Shown piece by piece: positions 43,087-53,755 of a stretch of DNA of 64,000 nucleotides. The first letter of the stretch is position 1; each line of letters starts with the position of its first letter. The notes under the pieces were generated by a model. It had not been told where the DNA came from, ran no database searches, and saw nothing but the letters and a program-made list of their open reading frames with translations. Made by a program: the position numbers and the translations under genes. The stretch is from Bedellia somnulentella (lineage: Eukaryota; Arthropoda; Insecta; Lepidoptera; Bedelliidae). The stretch lies in the NCBI GenBank assembly GCA_963576735.1, contig OY755196.1, positions 7,731,912 through 7,795,911 on the forward strand, in the 5' to 3' direction.

Positions 43087-43170
43087 AAATATACACTACA
43101 CAGTATATATACACTACAATATATATACACTACAGAGTATATATACTTTGTATATATATATGTATATATT
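43087..43170. repeat. Minisatellite grown from a SINE-A end
   Basis: About four units of TATATACACTACA(CA)GTA follow the SINE-A end ACACTACACAGC and pass into (TA)n. The unit seems to derive from that end. Confidence 0.7.
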
Positions 43171-43383
43171 AATAGGCTTAAGGTAAAATAAAAGTCAGGA
43201 TCATGAGCGGCCACACTACGAAAACCGAAAACATTATAGGTTGCCTATGTACTAAACGTATGCATTGTAAATTATGCTAGGTAACGACTATATAAAGTCT
43301 AAGCGAAAACAGTTAAGCTTTTCGTTTTATAGTTATTAACGTTGCCGTTAGCCCTCTAAAAAAGTTATTCTTAATTAAATTAT

Positions 43384-43476
43384 CACAGTTTTCATGCCAG
43401 TAAATATTGGCCCTAAGAAACACAGGCGTATTTTCAAAGTATAACAATACTCGTGCAAATCCGAAATGGTCCACTA
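43384..43476 (+). mobile_element. Helitron-like 3' end
   Basis: It ends ACTCGTGCAAATCCGAAATGG...CTAG (43473-43476) followed by T, a diverged relative of 6376. Confidence 0.4.
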
Positions 43477-45037
43477 GTAAATTAATAAAGAAACAAGTAT
43501 CAAGAACATATTATTTATTATATATTTGTAACTAAAGTATAATCACTAAGACGAGCAAAGAACTTTTAATACATGTTTTGGTATGATAAATATACGCTTT
43601 ATTATTTGTTAGCTTCTCCTACATGATTTGAAATATAAATGTATATTCTTGGGTAATTTTCAGTTGGTTGTTATCTTCCGCAAGGGATTCTTATAAAATA
43701 GAGACACCATATGAATGTCCCAGTTTGAAAACTTTAATTAAGCTTCATCGTCACGAATAATTGGTACCAAAATCACTGATAGCATATTCATCGTTAAGTT
43801 CGTATCGTAAGAATAGTTCCGCAAACAAATAATGTTTGATATTAACCAGTCCGTTAAATTAATTATTATTCGGTATAAGAAATTTATTCATTAGTTTTCA
43901 AAATATGTAATAATGAAAATGAAAATTGACTAATTATATTTTTTTTGTTTGTTTATTGTTTTTTTTTATTTTTTTTTGTTATTGGCGGTATCTGCCGAAT
44001 ATTTTTTCAGCAATTTCGCCACAAACAGCGTGATTTAGTCTCGCATGTGAATTTTAGTTGTAAGGATTTTTATCATTAAAGCGAAAAAAAAAATATGTAT
44101 AAAGAATGAAATTATTAAACAATTAGATCTTGAAGGTATTTAATCAATGGTTAAGTAAAGACTAAGTTAAGAGTTATTTATATTTTGGGAAGAACATAAA
44201 ATTAAAGAAAAAAATATAATGAAATCCCATTATCGCGAATCCCAACTAATTATGTCATGCTTATTGTTATTTTCCAAAAAATATCTTTTTAATTAAAATA
44301 ACCTCACAATTCATACTTGGTAAACATTGGAAACATATTCTAAATCATTTACAATTAAATTTTGAAGAAATAATTGAGATCTAGTTACAAAATCGGGGAT
44401 GATTCTAGATTAAGAGCATAGGGTACATAATAAATAAAGTGGTAGGTATTTGCAATATCAATATTAGAATAAAAATGGCAATACTGAATTTAAAATCATT
44501 CAACTCAATGACCGAATGAGCAAGAAACTGGGCTAAAACGTCAAATTTGGATCACCACACCAGAGACATACACCTAAGATACATCTTAAAAAGATTGTGA
44601 ATACCCATTAAAAAGTTCTATTAAGTTTGCATTGTGACCTTTAGTGACATGTGACAGAATTTTGACGGTTTTATGTCAAATTATGACAGTTGGAAAAAGT
44701 TTTTTTTCATACATCGAGTTCGTGTTTGGCCAAGAATTTGCGTAATGAGTTTTTAAGAAAAAGTTTGACTTTACTTTGAACAGACCGCAAAAATCTTATC
44801 TTATAATCACGACTTATTATAAACAAACATAAGGCAAACTTAAAAAAGTCTAATATTTCAGAAAAAAAAGGTCTTGAAACAAAACACTAAAAACTCTTAA
44901 ACGTGCCACATTTTATCTAACAAATATTTATTTAATTATTAATTAAAGATAAATAATTCAATAAAAATAATAATTTCAAGATTTTCTCTATCAAAATAAA
45001 AAATAAATAGAAGAAAATGATACAAACCTACTTGCGT
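43477..45037. other. Long AT-rich stretch, nothing recognised
   Basis: This is one of the longest parts without a recognised repeat. It has T and A runs and no meaningful frame. Confidence 0.45.
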
Positions 45038-45183
45038 AAACTCACGAGATTAGTTCCTATCGGAGTAGGCAGAAACTATTAATTTTGTTGGATTTGTACG
45101 ACCCTGGCTAACTTATCTAGCTTCTTCTAGTTTAATGAATCTTTTATACATGCTTTTTTATTCTCTACACTTCGGACGTCTGA
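45038..45183 (-). mobile_element. LINE-B 3' end
   Basis: ACTCACGAGATTAGTTCCTATCGG to CACTTCGGACGTCTGACA. Confidence 0.8.
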
Positions 45184-45217
45184 CAGGTTGTGTGAAAAAT
45201 TTAAATGTATTTATTTT

Positions 45218-45391
45218 ACTAATAAATAAAGGAAAGAAAAACTTTCGACACAGGCGGGAATCGAACCCGCGACCTCGGGTATACGATCCTCGATTCCCGC
45301 CTGTGTCGAAAGTTTTTCTTTCCTTTATTTATTCTTTATTTATTAGTAATAATCCCCACATGAGGTTTTCATGAACAAAAAGATTTAAATT
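45218..45391 (+). mobile_element. SINE-D foldback, 13-bp TSD
   Basis: The left arm 45221-45264 is the exact inverse of the right arm 45290-45333 (44 bp) around a 25-nt loop. The right side goes on into the full tail, and the left arm stops early. ATGTATTTATTTT occurs at 45205-45217 and 45392-45404. The arms meet at a TCGA, a possible self-priming point. Confidence 0.92.
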
Positions 45392-45667
45392 ATGTATTTA
45401 TTTTGTTTATTTGACCAATTTGTCACTGGCACAATTATAACAAGTCACTACTAACTTATCTGTAGAATATAAAACAGAGCAAAAGAGAGGTGTCATTTTC
45501 AAAACGCACAGGGTACCTATAGAGACTTTGAGAAAAAGAAAAAACAATTTTCTTACTAACATTGAAAACAGCCTTTAAATTCGCGCTTGTACATCAACAA
45601 AAAATTTGGGATAGGTTTGTTTCAATGAAAACTAGTATTTTTCCATATACTAATACTAAGGCAATAA

Positions 45668-45806
45668 TATTTTAAGACGGTTTGGGCATGATAAGGATGA
45701 ATAGGTAAATTGGATGTGTAAAAACCCAATGTGGAAGGCACTGGAAAGAGGACGACTACGGAGGACACAATCGGACCAAATAGAGAGTTTTCTCAAAAAG
45801 GCAGGC
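45668..45806 (+). mobile_element. LINE-B internal fragment
   Basis: It covers the RWFGH-type region through GRLRRTQSDQIESFLKKAG, with the 3' end missing. Confidence 0.75.
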
Positions 45807-45874
45807 GGCTTCTGTAATAATGTCATGCCTAGAAGACATTCCATTAAAATAAATGATAGTTACGGAGTAGGTAC

Positions 45875-45944
45875 ATACATACATAAATACATATACTCAC
45901 ACCATTAGTTCCTATTGGGGTAGGCAGAGACTATCGATCGCCAT
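45875..45944 (-). mobile_element. LINE-B 3' end of only 70 bp, 11-bp TSD
   Basis: GGAGTAGGTAC occurs at 45864-45874 and 45945-45955. The insertion is just a CATACATA tail plus ACTCACACCATTAG and GTAGGCAGAGACTATCGATC. It proves that LINE-B inserts by its tail with strong 5' truncation. Confidence 0.9.
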
Positions 45945-46042
45945 GGAGTAGGTACCCGCATAAATTTAACCATTTACGTACCCATACAATTTTAAATTTT
46001 TATAACGATGAAATCAAAACTCAGCTCTTTTTTTTGAGACTT

Positions 46043-46195
46043 CACTTCATCGGTTTGAGTTTAAATTCTCGTTTGGCCTTGACCAATGTCTTTTTTATTA
46101 ATTGAGGACGTTAACCGTGAGGGAAAATATCGTGAGGAAACTATTATAGCTGAGTTATACTTAGTCCTGTCATGTGACAATGTATTTGTAGGTAC
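46043..46195 (+). mobile_element. SINE-C fragment
   Basis: GACCAATGTCTTTT, GAGGGAAAATATCGTGAGG and CATGTGACAATGTATTTG match head end and body. Confidence 0.7.
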
Positions 46196-46223
46196 ATTGT
46201 TACAGGTTTTTAATTTTGCTATA

Positions 46224-46383
46224 TGTCACGGCCATAAATCCCTAAAAAGGGGTAGCCACAGCTTTAGAGCTAAAAACTCCTCAGCCACATTTGGAAGTTG
46301 ATATGGGAGATGATGGTAGAAATAAAGTATCGTTGGTGATGGGTCTTCAACCGCATCGCCTAAAAGTCACTTTAAAAAGCCCC
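46224..46383 (-). mobile_element. SINE-A, 5'-truncated (A3)
   Basis: CACGGCCATAAATCCC to CTTTAAAAAGCCCC, with CACATTTGGAAGTTGATATGG. Confidence 0.88.
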
Positions 46384-47223
46384 AAAAAATAGAGATACAG
46401 TATTGTACTTATTTGACCTACAGACTGTATCAAAACGGTGACGTTTCTTAAAATTGTAGAATTGGGCCCCAGGCCGCCGGGTTGTATTGCCAAGCAATGT
46501 CAGCGGGCCGGCCGGTTCAGTGTGTTTTGTGCTTTTGGAAAAAAAATAACGTTTTTTGAGACTACGCGTTTTAAAATTAAATGCAACGTCAACCCACACA
46601 TCATTTGACTGTCAGAACAGTTTAATACTAATAATGCACTCTGATTTTGTGTATTCATTTAAAAAATAAATACTTTTTGCCCAATAAACATTTTTGTAAC
46701 ACAAGTTATGATTGTATATTTATGTGCTTACTAAAAAAAAACTTTCAAATAACTGATACTGGGATTTAAATTCAATCCCAAAACTTCAGAGCCACCTGCA
46801 CAAAGCCTTGATAGACGCAGTTAACAACATAGCTAATAAAGTAACGTAATAAAAAGTCGTAAAATAAAGCAAAATCTTTGCCACGATAAAAAAGCTCACA
46901 ATATTAAAATCATGATAAAACATGTAATTTCCCGTCTTGTTCCGAGCGAAGTCATTTCGGTGGAACTGCTTTATGAAGCTACGCTTCGTTTTATTGCGTC
47001 ACAAACGCTGCTTGAATATGATATACGAATGTCAATTTGTTGTATTGCATTTGTGTTAATGCGTTTTTGATGAAAAATATTTTCAGTGTGTACTGTTTGT
47101 CATTTCGGTGTGCCTTTGAAGGCTTTTTGTAACAATATGATTTGACATTATTTGTCTGTCTGCTTTGACTCACGCTAGTTATTGAAAATGTTTAGTAAGA
47201 GTTTGAAAATCAAGATCTTTACA
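46384..47223. other. Unassigned; contains an inverted GGGCCCAATTCTA block
   Basis: TAGAATTGGGCCCC (46457-46470) and GCCGCCGGGTTGT (46473-46485) are the inverse of motifs near 41.3 kb. Nothing coding was seen. Confidence 0.35.
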
Positions 47224-47362
47224 CCACCTTGGAAGTTCAGAGGGGAACAGAGGTTTTAACAAAAGTCTGTTGGTGATGATTTCTCAATAGCCATACGCAA
47301 CAAGCCCCCCTTAGTCTGAGATGCCTTGCTTGATACTGGGATTATATTAGTCTAAGCTGTCT
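47224..47362 (-). mobile_element. SINE-A, strongly diverged
   Basis: CCTTGGAAGTTCAGAGGGGAAC, GTCTGTTGGTGATGATTTCTC and TAGTCTAAGC keep the antisense order. Confidence 0.5.
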
Positions 47363-47427
47363 TTTTTTTTGGCAAATATTACAGTATTTACAATAAAGTA
47401 AAATTACAGCAGAGCCGTATTTAACAA

Positions 47428-47728
47428 CACAAACATAAACATAAACGTTCTCGCCGTTTATCCCCGAATGGGTTGGCAGAGGTACCAATACTTCGTAACA
47501 GCGTCACCTAGTGTCCAAAGCAGGTACCCACGTTTTGCTTAGACAGTATACTCACGTGATAGGGGACAGACCTATCGCCGTTTTGTACGAATGCACTGTC
47601 ACACGGCTAAGTGAAACTCGCCCATCTGGGTTTCCTCACGATGTTTTCGGATGAGGCCCGACCCGGGATTTGAACTCACGCCTGTTTGTTTACGGGCGGG
47701 CGTTCTACTCATTAGACTGACCCATTGG
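47428..47728 (-). mobile_element. SINE-C, near full length with internal deletion
   Basis: CATAAACATAAACGTTCTCGCC to a tRNA-like head (GATTTGAACTCACGCC is the antisense box B). About 60 bp between head and body are missing, and the head variant differs from other copies. Confidence 0.85.
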
Positions 47729-47993
47729 ATCATGTCATCTATTCACTGTCCGTATTTTATACAATTTCTTAATAAGTAGTAAAACCGATACCAAATAAAG
47801 GGTACCTTTTAAAAGACAAGTAAATATATATATACAGAAACACTCATGGATCTTTCACTAAGTTGTATTTTTGATACATATTCTAGCCCCATTTCTATCA
47901 GAAATGGCCGATAGACAAATGATATAAATAATAAATTTATTCAAATCCATACAATCAATCGCCTGTTTACTTTTTTGTATATATTAAAACCAC

Positions 47994-48323
47994 ATACATA
48001 CATATACCCACGAAAATAAAAGGGAAAGCCACAACTTCAAAGCCGGCAACTCTTTAGACAAATTTTTTTTTGTCTGTTGTATGACATCATTGTTGTTTTT
48101 TTTGTTACTTTAATTTCTTGTATTGTTGTTTTTTAAGAGACAAAAAAAACATTTATTATTATTGGAAGTTGATAGGGGACAAGATTTTAAGAAATAAATT
48201 ATTGTTGGTGATACTTCTCCAACCGGATCGCCCAAAAACCACTTTACAAAAGCCCCATAACATTAGTCGCCTCTTACGAACATCAAGGGGAAGAAATGGG
48301 CTACTGCTATTAGAGCTGCTAGG
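47994..48323 (-). mobile_element. SINE-A (A3) interrupted by a T-rich insert
   Basis: The tail part is at 47994-48060 and the remainder at about 48166-48323 (TTGGAAGTTGATAGGGGACAAG ...). The 105 bp between is T-rich simple sequence. Confidence 0.75.
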
Positions 48324-48596
48324 TTTTTGAACTTAGATTCCTTTAAAAGGTCTATTATATCTATAGAATGTACTTTATTTAAGCTATGCTGCTAGACACA
48401 GAACGCTGCTAACCAACTAAGCTCTCGAGATAACATCCATTTTGTTAAAAGGGCTTATAAAGCTGCTTTTGGATCTCAAATTCAAGTCTAACACTTATTT
48501 TCGTTAAAAATAAAGGATGTTGCAATTCGTGGTTTCAGTTTAAAATAAATACGTAGCAAAATATTTAATTAGTATATTTCATCCTCTCCTTTCATG

Positions 48597-48940
48597 GTTT
48601 ACGCCGTGTATCTGAAACAGGGGATAAATACTAATACGTCTCAACGTGACTTAAGATGTTGTGAGATATATATACGACATATGTCGTAGGATGATTTGAT
48701 GTTTAGGTTTTTCGCAAAAAACCAAGGGATTTTGCAAAAATCAGGATAATTAGACAACGGTTATAATATTTTCTAATCTTACTAGGTTTTTTGCAAAAAA
48801 CCTAGTTGGTTTCCTACGAAATATACATGATATGTTTGGAGAACCCACTTTCTGCCTGGGCAGGGCACTCATGTACAAGGAGATAGATCTATCGCCGCTC
48901 TGTCCAAATACACATTCACATGATTAAATCTAATTCACAA
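48597..48940 (-). mobile_element. SINE-C remnant split by a palindromic insert
   Basis: TTTACGCCGTGTATCTG and ACTAATACGTCTCAACGTGAC are on the left. GGGCACTCATGTACAAGG and AGATCTATCGCCGCTC are on the right. About 180 bp are inserted between. Confidence 0.55.
48659..48839. mobile_element. Palindrome-rich MITE-like insert
   Basis: It contains ACGACATATGTCGT, GGTTTTTCGCAAAAAACC and AGGTTTTTTGCAAAAAACCT. The ends carry inverted ACATAT...GTAGGA. No coding sequence is present. Confidence 0.5.
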
Positions 48941-48943
48941 TCT

Positions 48944-49443
48944 TTACACATACACACGGCCATAAATCCCAAAAAGGAAAAGGGTAGCCAGGGGTTTAGA
49001 GCTAGAAACTTCTCAGCCACATTTGGAAGTTAATAGGGTACGATAAATAAAGTTTGCCGTGTAGTGCCGGCTTAGAATGTCGCTACCCCTTTCTAACCTG
49101 GGGGTCGTAAGAGGCGACTAAGGGTAGTGGGGCTTTATATTGGATTTTTGAGCGATGTGGTTGGAGACCCATCACCATAAACCTTTATTTTACCGCCTTT
49201 TCCCCTCTCAACTTCCAAAAGTGGCTGAGAAATTTATATTTTCTTGGCTCTGGCTACCCCTTCTAGGGAATTATAGCCGTGAGTTTATGTATGTATGTAT
49301 GTATGAGAAATAAAGTATGGTTGTCGATGGGGCTCCAACCACATCGTCCAAACACCGCTTAAAAAATCCCCATACTTATAATCGCTTCTTACGACACCCG
49401 TGGGTAGAAACAGTAGTGATATTCTAAACCGGCACTATAGGGC
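48944..49443 (-). mobile_element. SINE-A (A3) host copy, split
   Basis: The copy occupies 48944-49053 and 49308-49443, interrupted by a younger SINE-A. Its A3 type is shown by CCACATTTGGAAGTTAATAGGG. Confidence 0.88.
49054..49307 (+). mobile_element. SINE-A (A2) nested in an A3 copy, 9-bp TSD
   Basis: AAATAAAGT at 49045-49053 and 49308-49316 brackets a full-length A2 copy (GCCGTGTAGTGCCGGC to GTTTATGTATGTATGTATG). Confidence 0.93.
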
Positions 49444-49722
49444 AACATATTTCAAGTGTAAATTAAATCAATAATCGACGATATTAGGTCTACAAAACCA
49501 CTCCTTACTTGTGTTAATTTGGCTCGAAGCCAACTTGGTACAATGAATATGTTAGCAGAGCAAAAAGTATCGCTTAACTTTTAAAATTGGAACGCGGTTT
49601 ATGGTCCACAGTTGTGCCAAGACAAAGAGGTTCGCTTAGTTGTTATTAATTTTGTCTATGTATTATGTTACATGGAGCAAGAAATTTTGGAACCGTTTTA
49701 CGAAATTATTTACGAAACATTT
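49444..49722. other. Nothing recognised
   Basis: No family or frame was seen. Confidence 0.35.
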
Positions 49723-49984
49723 TGCCGTGTAGTGCCGGCTGAGATTGTCGTGTAGTGCCGGCTTAGAATGTTGCTACCCCTTTCTTCCCACGCGACTAAG
49801 GGTATTGGGGCTTTTATTGGATTTTTGGGCGATGCGGTTGGAGACCCATCACCAAAAACCTTTATTATTACCTTTTTTTTACACACTCAACTTCCAAAAG
49901 TGGCTGAGGAATTTATAATTCCTTAGCTCTGGCTACCCCTTCTAGGGAAATATAGCCGTGAAGATATGTATGTATGTACGTATG
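49723..49984 (+). mobile_element. SINE-A (A2) with a doubled 5' start
   Basis: GCCGTGTAGTGCCGGCTGAG is followed at once by CGTGTAGTGCCGGCTTAGAATG, so the first about 25 bp occur twice. The copy then runs complete to the tail. TATTTACGAAA lies near both sides (49708, 49991), suggesting a TSD. Confidence 0.88.
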
Positions 49985-50249
49985 TCTATTTATTTACGAA
50001 AATTTGTCTAACGCAGCAGTATAAAGTTCTGTACACTCTTAGTTGTAGACAATAAATACAATAGTTCAGTCAAATCTTTTTAATATATGATAACTGCATT
50101 ACACATACACTGCACTGTATTTGACTGGACACATAATCAATTTTTATTCATGCCAACATGACTTTAAGTTTTTTTTATATAATATTTAGTTTATGTGGGT
50201 GGTAATGTTATAGTACAGAACGACTAAATTGTGGCCTGTCGATATTCTT

Positions 50250-50824
50250 TGCCTACTGCAATTCAGCGCTTTCCACATGTGCTGTCTGAGGACTATACTT
50301 GGAGTCACTTGGGAAGATAAAATGAGTAACAAGGTGGTACTGTCAAAAACGCGTTGTGGCAGTATAACTGCATGTTAAAGAGAAGATTTCGTTGGCTGGG
50401 TCACGTACATCGCATGGACCCCGAGAGACTACCACGTCAAGTAATGATGGGCCAGATAGCGGACGAGAAGAGACCTGTTGGACGCCCTACCCGTTTCGGA
50501 ATACAAACCGATGGCTGGGAAAGTCGCGCCGAAATGAGATCCGAATGGCGCCATGACATCAAAGTCGGAACTGTCAAACATGACGAAGACTGGCTGGAGA
50601 ATCTAAAGCAAAAAAGACTTCGTCGTGATCTCCCACCTCCTGCAGACTCTCGTTTTCGTGTGCGACAGATGTGGCAAGAAATGCCGCGCAGCCATAGGGC
50701 TCTACAGCCACCAACGGCGGTGAGGCAACCCGTAACCCATGAGCGTTGCAACAAACATCAGCAACAGATGATGACTGCAATTGCAACTAATGGCGTTAAT
50801 CAATTTGTGTGTATATTTACATAA
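50250..50824 (+). pseudogene. LINE reverse transcriptase C-terminus, second type
   Basis: Before 50354, TWEDKMSNKVVLSK is readable in another frame, preceded by LRTILGV. The main frame then gives LKRRFRWLGHVHRMDPERLP, GKRPVGRPTRF-like sequence and DWLENLKQKRLRRDLP. RWLGHV.RM....P and RPVGRP are standard closing motifs of LINE RTs. The piece is C-terminal only, frameshifted, and differs from LINE-B in sequence. The frame ends near NGVNQFVCIF at 50824, in sequence resembling a worn LINE-B-type 3' end (ACTAATGGCGTTAAT). Confidence 0.75.
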
Positions 50825-50830
50825 AAATGT

Positions 50831-51166
50831 AAGATTTTTATGGTGGGATACCTCAAATTTATAAGTGAAGTTTTGGTTTCTTCAACATTATTTGTTTATA
50901 TTTTACTTTATAATACGCATTTTAACGATATTTTTTATTTTTTAGATAAATCGAGGAGTTACAGAATTATGAAGCAAAAATAATAAGGTGAGTTTAAATT
51001 TACTTCTATTTCGGCTTTGGAAGATGTTTTGTTGTGAAAAGAACTCGTAAGAACATCTTTTTTAAGTCTATTACAATTTTGGTGTTAGCCCAGGAACATC
51101 CTGCACAGAGCTCTGATTACATCAAACTATTTTATCATTAATATAATTTTATCATTAGTATTATAT
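50831..51166. other. Nothing recognised
   Basis: AT-rich. Confidence 0.35.
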
Positions 51167-51415
51167 GCCGTGTAGTGTCGGCTTAGAATAGCACTACCCC
51201 ATTTCTTCCGGTAGGTGTACGTAAGAGGCGACTAACGCTATTGGGCCTTTTAAAGGATTTTTGGGCGATGCGGTTTAAGACCCATCACCAACAACCTTTA
51301 TATTACCATCTTTTCCCCACTAAATTTCCAAAAGTGACTGAGGAATTTTTAATTCCTTAGCTCTGGCTACCCTTTCCAGACCAGGAATCTATAGCCGTGA
51401 GTATATGTATGTAAG
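51167..51415 (+). mobile_element. SINE-A, full length (A1)
   Basis: GCCGTGTAGTGTCGGC to AGCCGTGAGTATATGTATG, with a small insertion near CCAGACCAGGAATC. Confidence 0.9.
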
Positions 51416-51792
51416 TCTTCTCACGTAATGTGATTGGTTTTTTGTGATGGACAATTTATTTTAATTATGTCAAACTAGCGTTAGGTTTGGTCGTATAGAA
51501 AATATTTATAAAGTAAAAACATGTTTATAAACTGAAATTGACCATATTTTGAAAAAAAAAAAAAAGTGAATGTAAAGAGTTTCTTAGTTGCTTCTTATCT
51601 TTACAAACACCTTCCGAAGCAACGGATTTACGATTAAGACGTTATTGACGTTCAAAAAATGTTAGTATTTAACTTTATTTTGAAAAATAAACTTTTTGAC
51701 TTTTTTTTTACTTTGATGTATGTATTATAATAAACTTTCGCATTTGAGCTATAGTGTATTGGCAGAGCGACGGGGGCTTTATTTATAATAAA

Positions 51793-51972
51793 TAGTTTCG
51801 GCTTAGAATAGCACTTATCCATTTCTTCCCGTGGGTATTTAAGGCGGATAGTTAGAATATGGGACTTTTAAGTAGATTTTTTGACTGTAGGAATGCTGAC
51901 CTATCAGCAACCTTCTTCATCTCGTAGCTCTAGATACCTCGTTTTTGAATGTATAGCCGTGAGTATATATAG
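51793..51972 (+). mobile_element. SINE-A, diverged
   Basis: TTTCGGCTTAGAATAGCAC to AGCCGTGAGTATATATAG. Confidence 0.75.
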
Positions 51973-52474
51973 GTGACTGGTACTAATTAACTCATGTGTC
52001 GATGTACATCGTAGACAGCCTAACATTGTTAATTTGAAGTCTCAGCTTAATTAATAGTGTTCTAACTCTGACTATACATCGTCAATAGAGGAGGTTATAT
52101 TACGCAATAAGATCCCTCCTATTTACGTACGTTATATTAGATGAAGCTTTGAGTTGTAATTGTTGATTGCTTTGTTGCTTATTACAATCATTTTATTAGC
52201 ACAACCCGTCTCATTAAAATGATAATGAATGAATGATGATGATATACATTTAAATGCAATCAAATTTTGGACACCATATTTTGTTAGATTATGTAGTTCC
52301 ATACAAAATATACGAGTAGAAATAGTGTGGTGTATTTTACCAATATTTAATATGAAAATACTGACTAAAAACAACAGTAAGGTAGTTTAATGATTAAATG
52401 AGTAGATATTATTTATAATCGTATAAATAATAATAATAGTATAAATGAATAGATACATACCCAAACTAGTATGT
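51973..52474. other. Nothing recognised
   Basis: AT-rich; short AATAATAAT runs near 52420-52440. Confidence 0.35.
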
Positions 52475-52483
52475 TTTTGTAAC

Positions 52484-52727
52484 ATACATGCATACATATA
52501 CTCACGGCTGTAAAACCCTAGAAGGGGTAGCCAGAGCTAAGGAATTAAAAATTCCTCAGCCTTTTTTGGAAGTTGCGTGGGGAAAACATGGTGAATTAAA
52601 GGTTATTGGTGATGGGTCTCCAACCGCATCGCCCAAAAATACAATAAAAAGCCCCAATACCGTTAGTTGCCTCTTACGTACACCCACCGGAAGAAATGGG
52701 GTAGTGCTATTCTAAGCCGACACTAGC
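52484..52727 (-). mobile_element. SINE-A, 9-bp TSD
   Basis: TTTTGTAAC at 52475-52483 and 52728-52736 brackets a copy that lacks the last few bases of the usual sense 5' end. Confidence 0.9.
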
Positions 52728-52736
52728 TTTTGTAAC

Positions 52737-53390
52737 CTTATGAATTTCACACCTATCTAATTTCAACAACGTGCAAAGTCAAAATTTACTGGCTTCATAA
52801 TATTATACAGTTATAGTTGAATCGTCTACGCCACCCGCGTAGAAGTTCTCTGATATTTAAATTCGTAGACGAGTAAGTTATTGCTATAACTTGTCTATGC
52901 GCTACGGTTTCGTAGTCATGTATGGAAGCATAATTTTCAGGTTAAGTTAATTCATTTACACATTAGTATGTTATATGAGGAACTGCTTACTGATTTTGCA
53001 TGTGGCACAGATAAACTCTTTTTAAAGCTGAGCGAGTTAGGTACGTGTTTTTCGGTGATTTTCTTCAATGGTAGGTTCGATAACGATTCTTTTACGACAC
53101 TTAGCAATGTTCATTTTATCACTATGCCAAATTTGGTTGACTCGGGTCGAGTCATTCCAGAGTAGTTCGATCAGAAAGAAGTATCCTCAATAATGTCTTC
53201 AGTTCCAAATTCTCAGCCCCTAAATGGGATAGAAAATCCAGTGATTGTACAATCGTTTATCTAAAACAGACTTAAAAGAAGTGGTTTATTATCTGTATAT
53301 TTTTTTACAAACCGCTTTAGTCGTTATAGCTGTATGGCTTTAAATGAATGTATTTTCCTTTTTTACGTAGTTGGGTTTCAGTTTTTGATA
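52737..53390. other. Nothing recognised
   Basis: The open frame 52968-53165 has no known domain. Confidence 0.4.
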
Positions 53391-53394
53391 AAAT

Positions 53395-53545
53395 TGTGGG
53401 AACAGCAAAGACATACTACCAACTTTTAATTTGTATCTATGCTTAACTCGAAAAACATTTACACTCCGCGATGTAGGAATATCAGTGAGACGCTGCTATG
53501 TGCAAGTGAGTCCGCAGTAGTGTGCGCTCTAACATGACTCCCACA
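53395..53545 (-). repeat. Solo LTR of the 18-kb TRIM-like element, TSD AAAT
   Basis: TGTGGGA...CTCCCACA is the reverse of the LTR at 18549-18718, with a 20-bp deletion. AAAT lies on both sides (53391-53394, 53546-53549). Solo LTRs arise by recombination between the two LTRs. Confidence 0.9.
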
Positions 53546-53589
53546 AAATAAAATACGTTCTATGCACACACGTATACCAAACTTTGAAT

Positions 53590-53755
53590 ATTGGACTAGA
53601 AAAGCAATAACCTATTTCTTCCCGTGGGCGACGTACAAGTCAACTAAAAGTATTTAGGTAAAGGATCCTTTTTCTGATAATCGTTACCCTTCGGAACTTT
53701 CGAATGTGCCTGACTAAATGTTCTTTTTTCTAAATTTCTGGCTACCCTTTTTTGT
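53590..53755 (+). mobile_element. SINE-A, highly diverged
   Basis: CCTATTTCTTCCCGTGGGCG and TTTCTGGCTACCC keep the order; the middle is worn. Confidence 0.45.

Noticed and set aside
50437..50786. Two minus-strand frames of 105 and 70 codons
   Set aside because: They are the reverse of the LINE RT fragment on the plus strand, which carries recognisable motifs.
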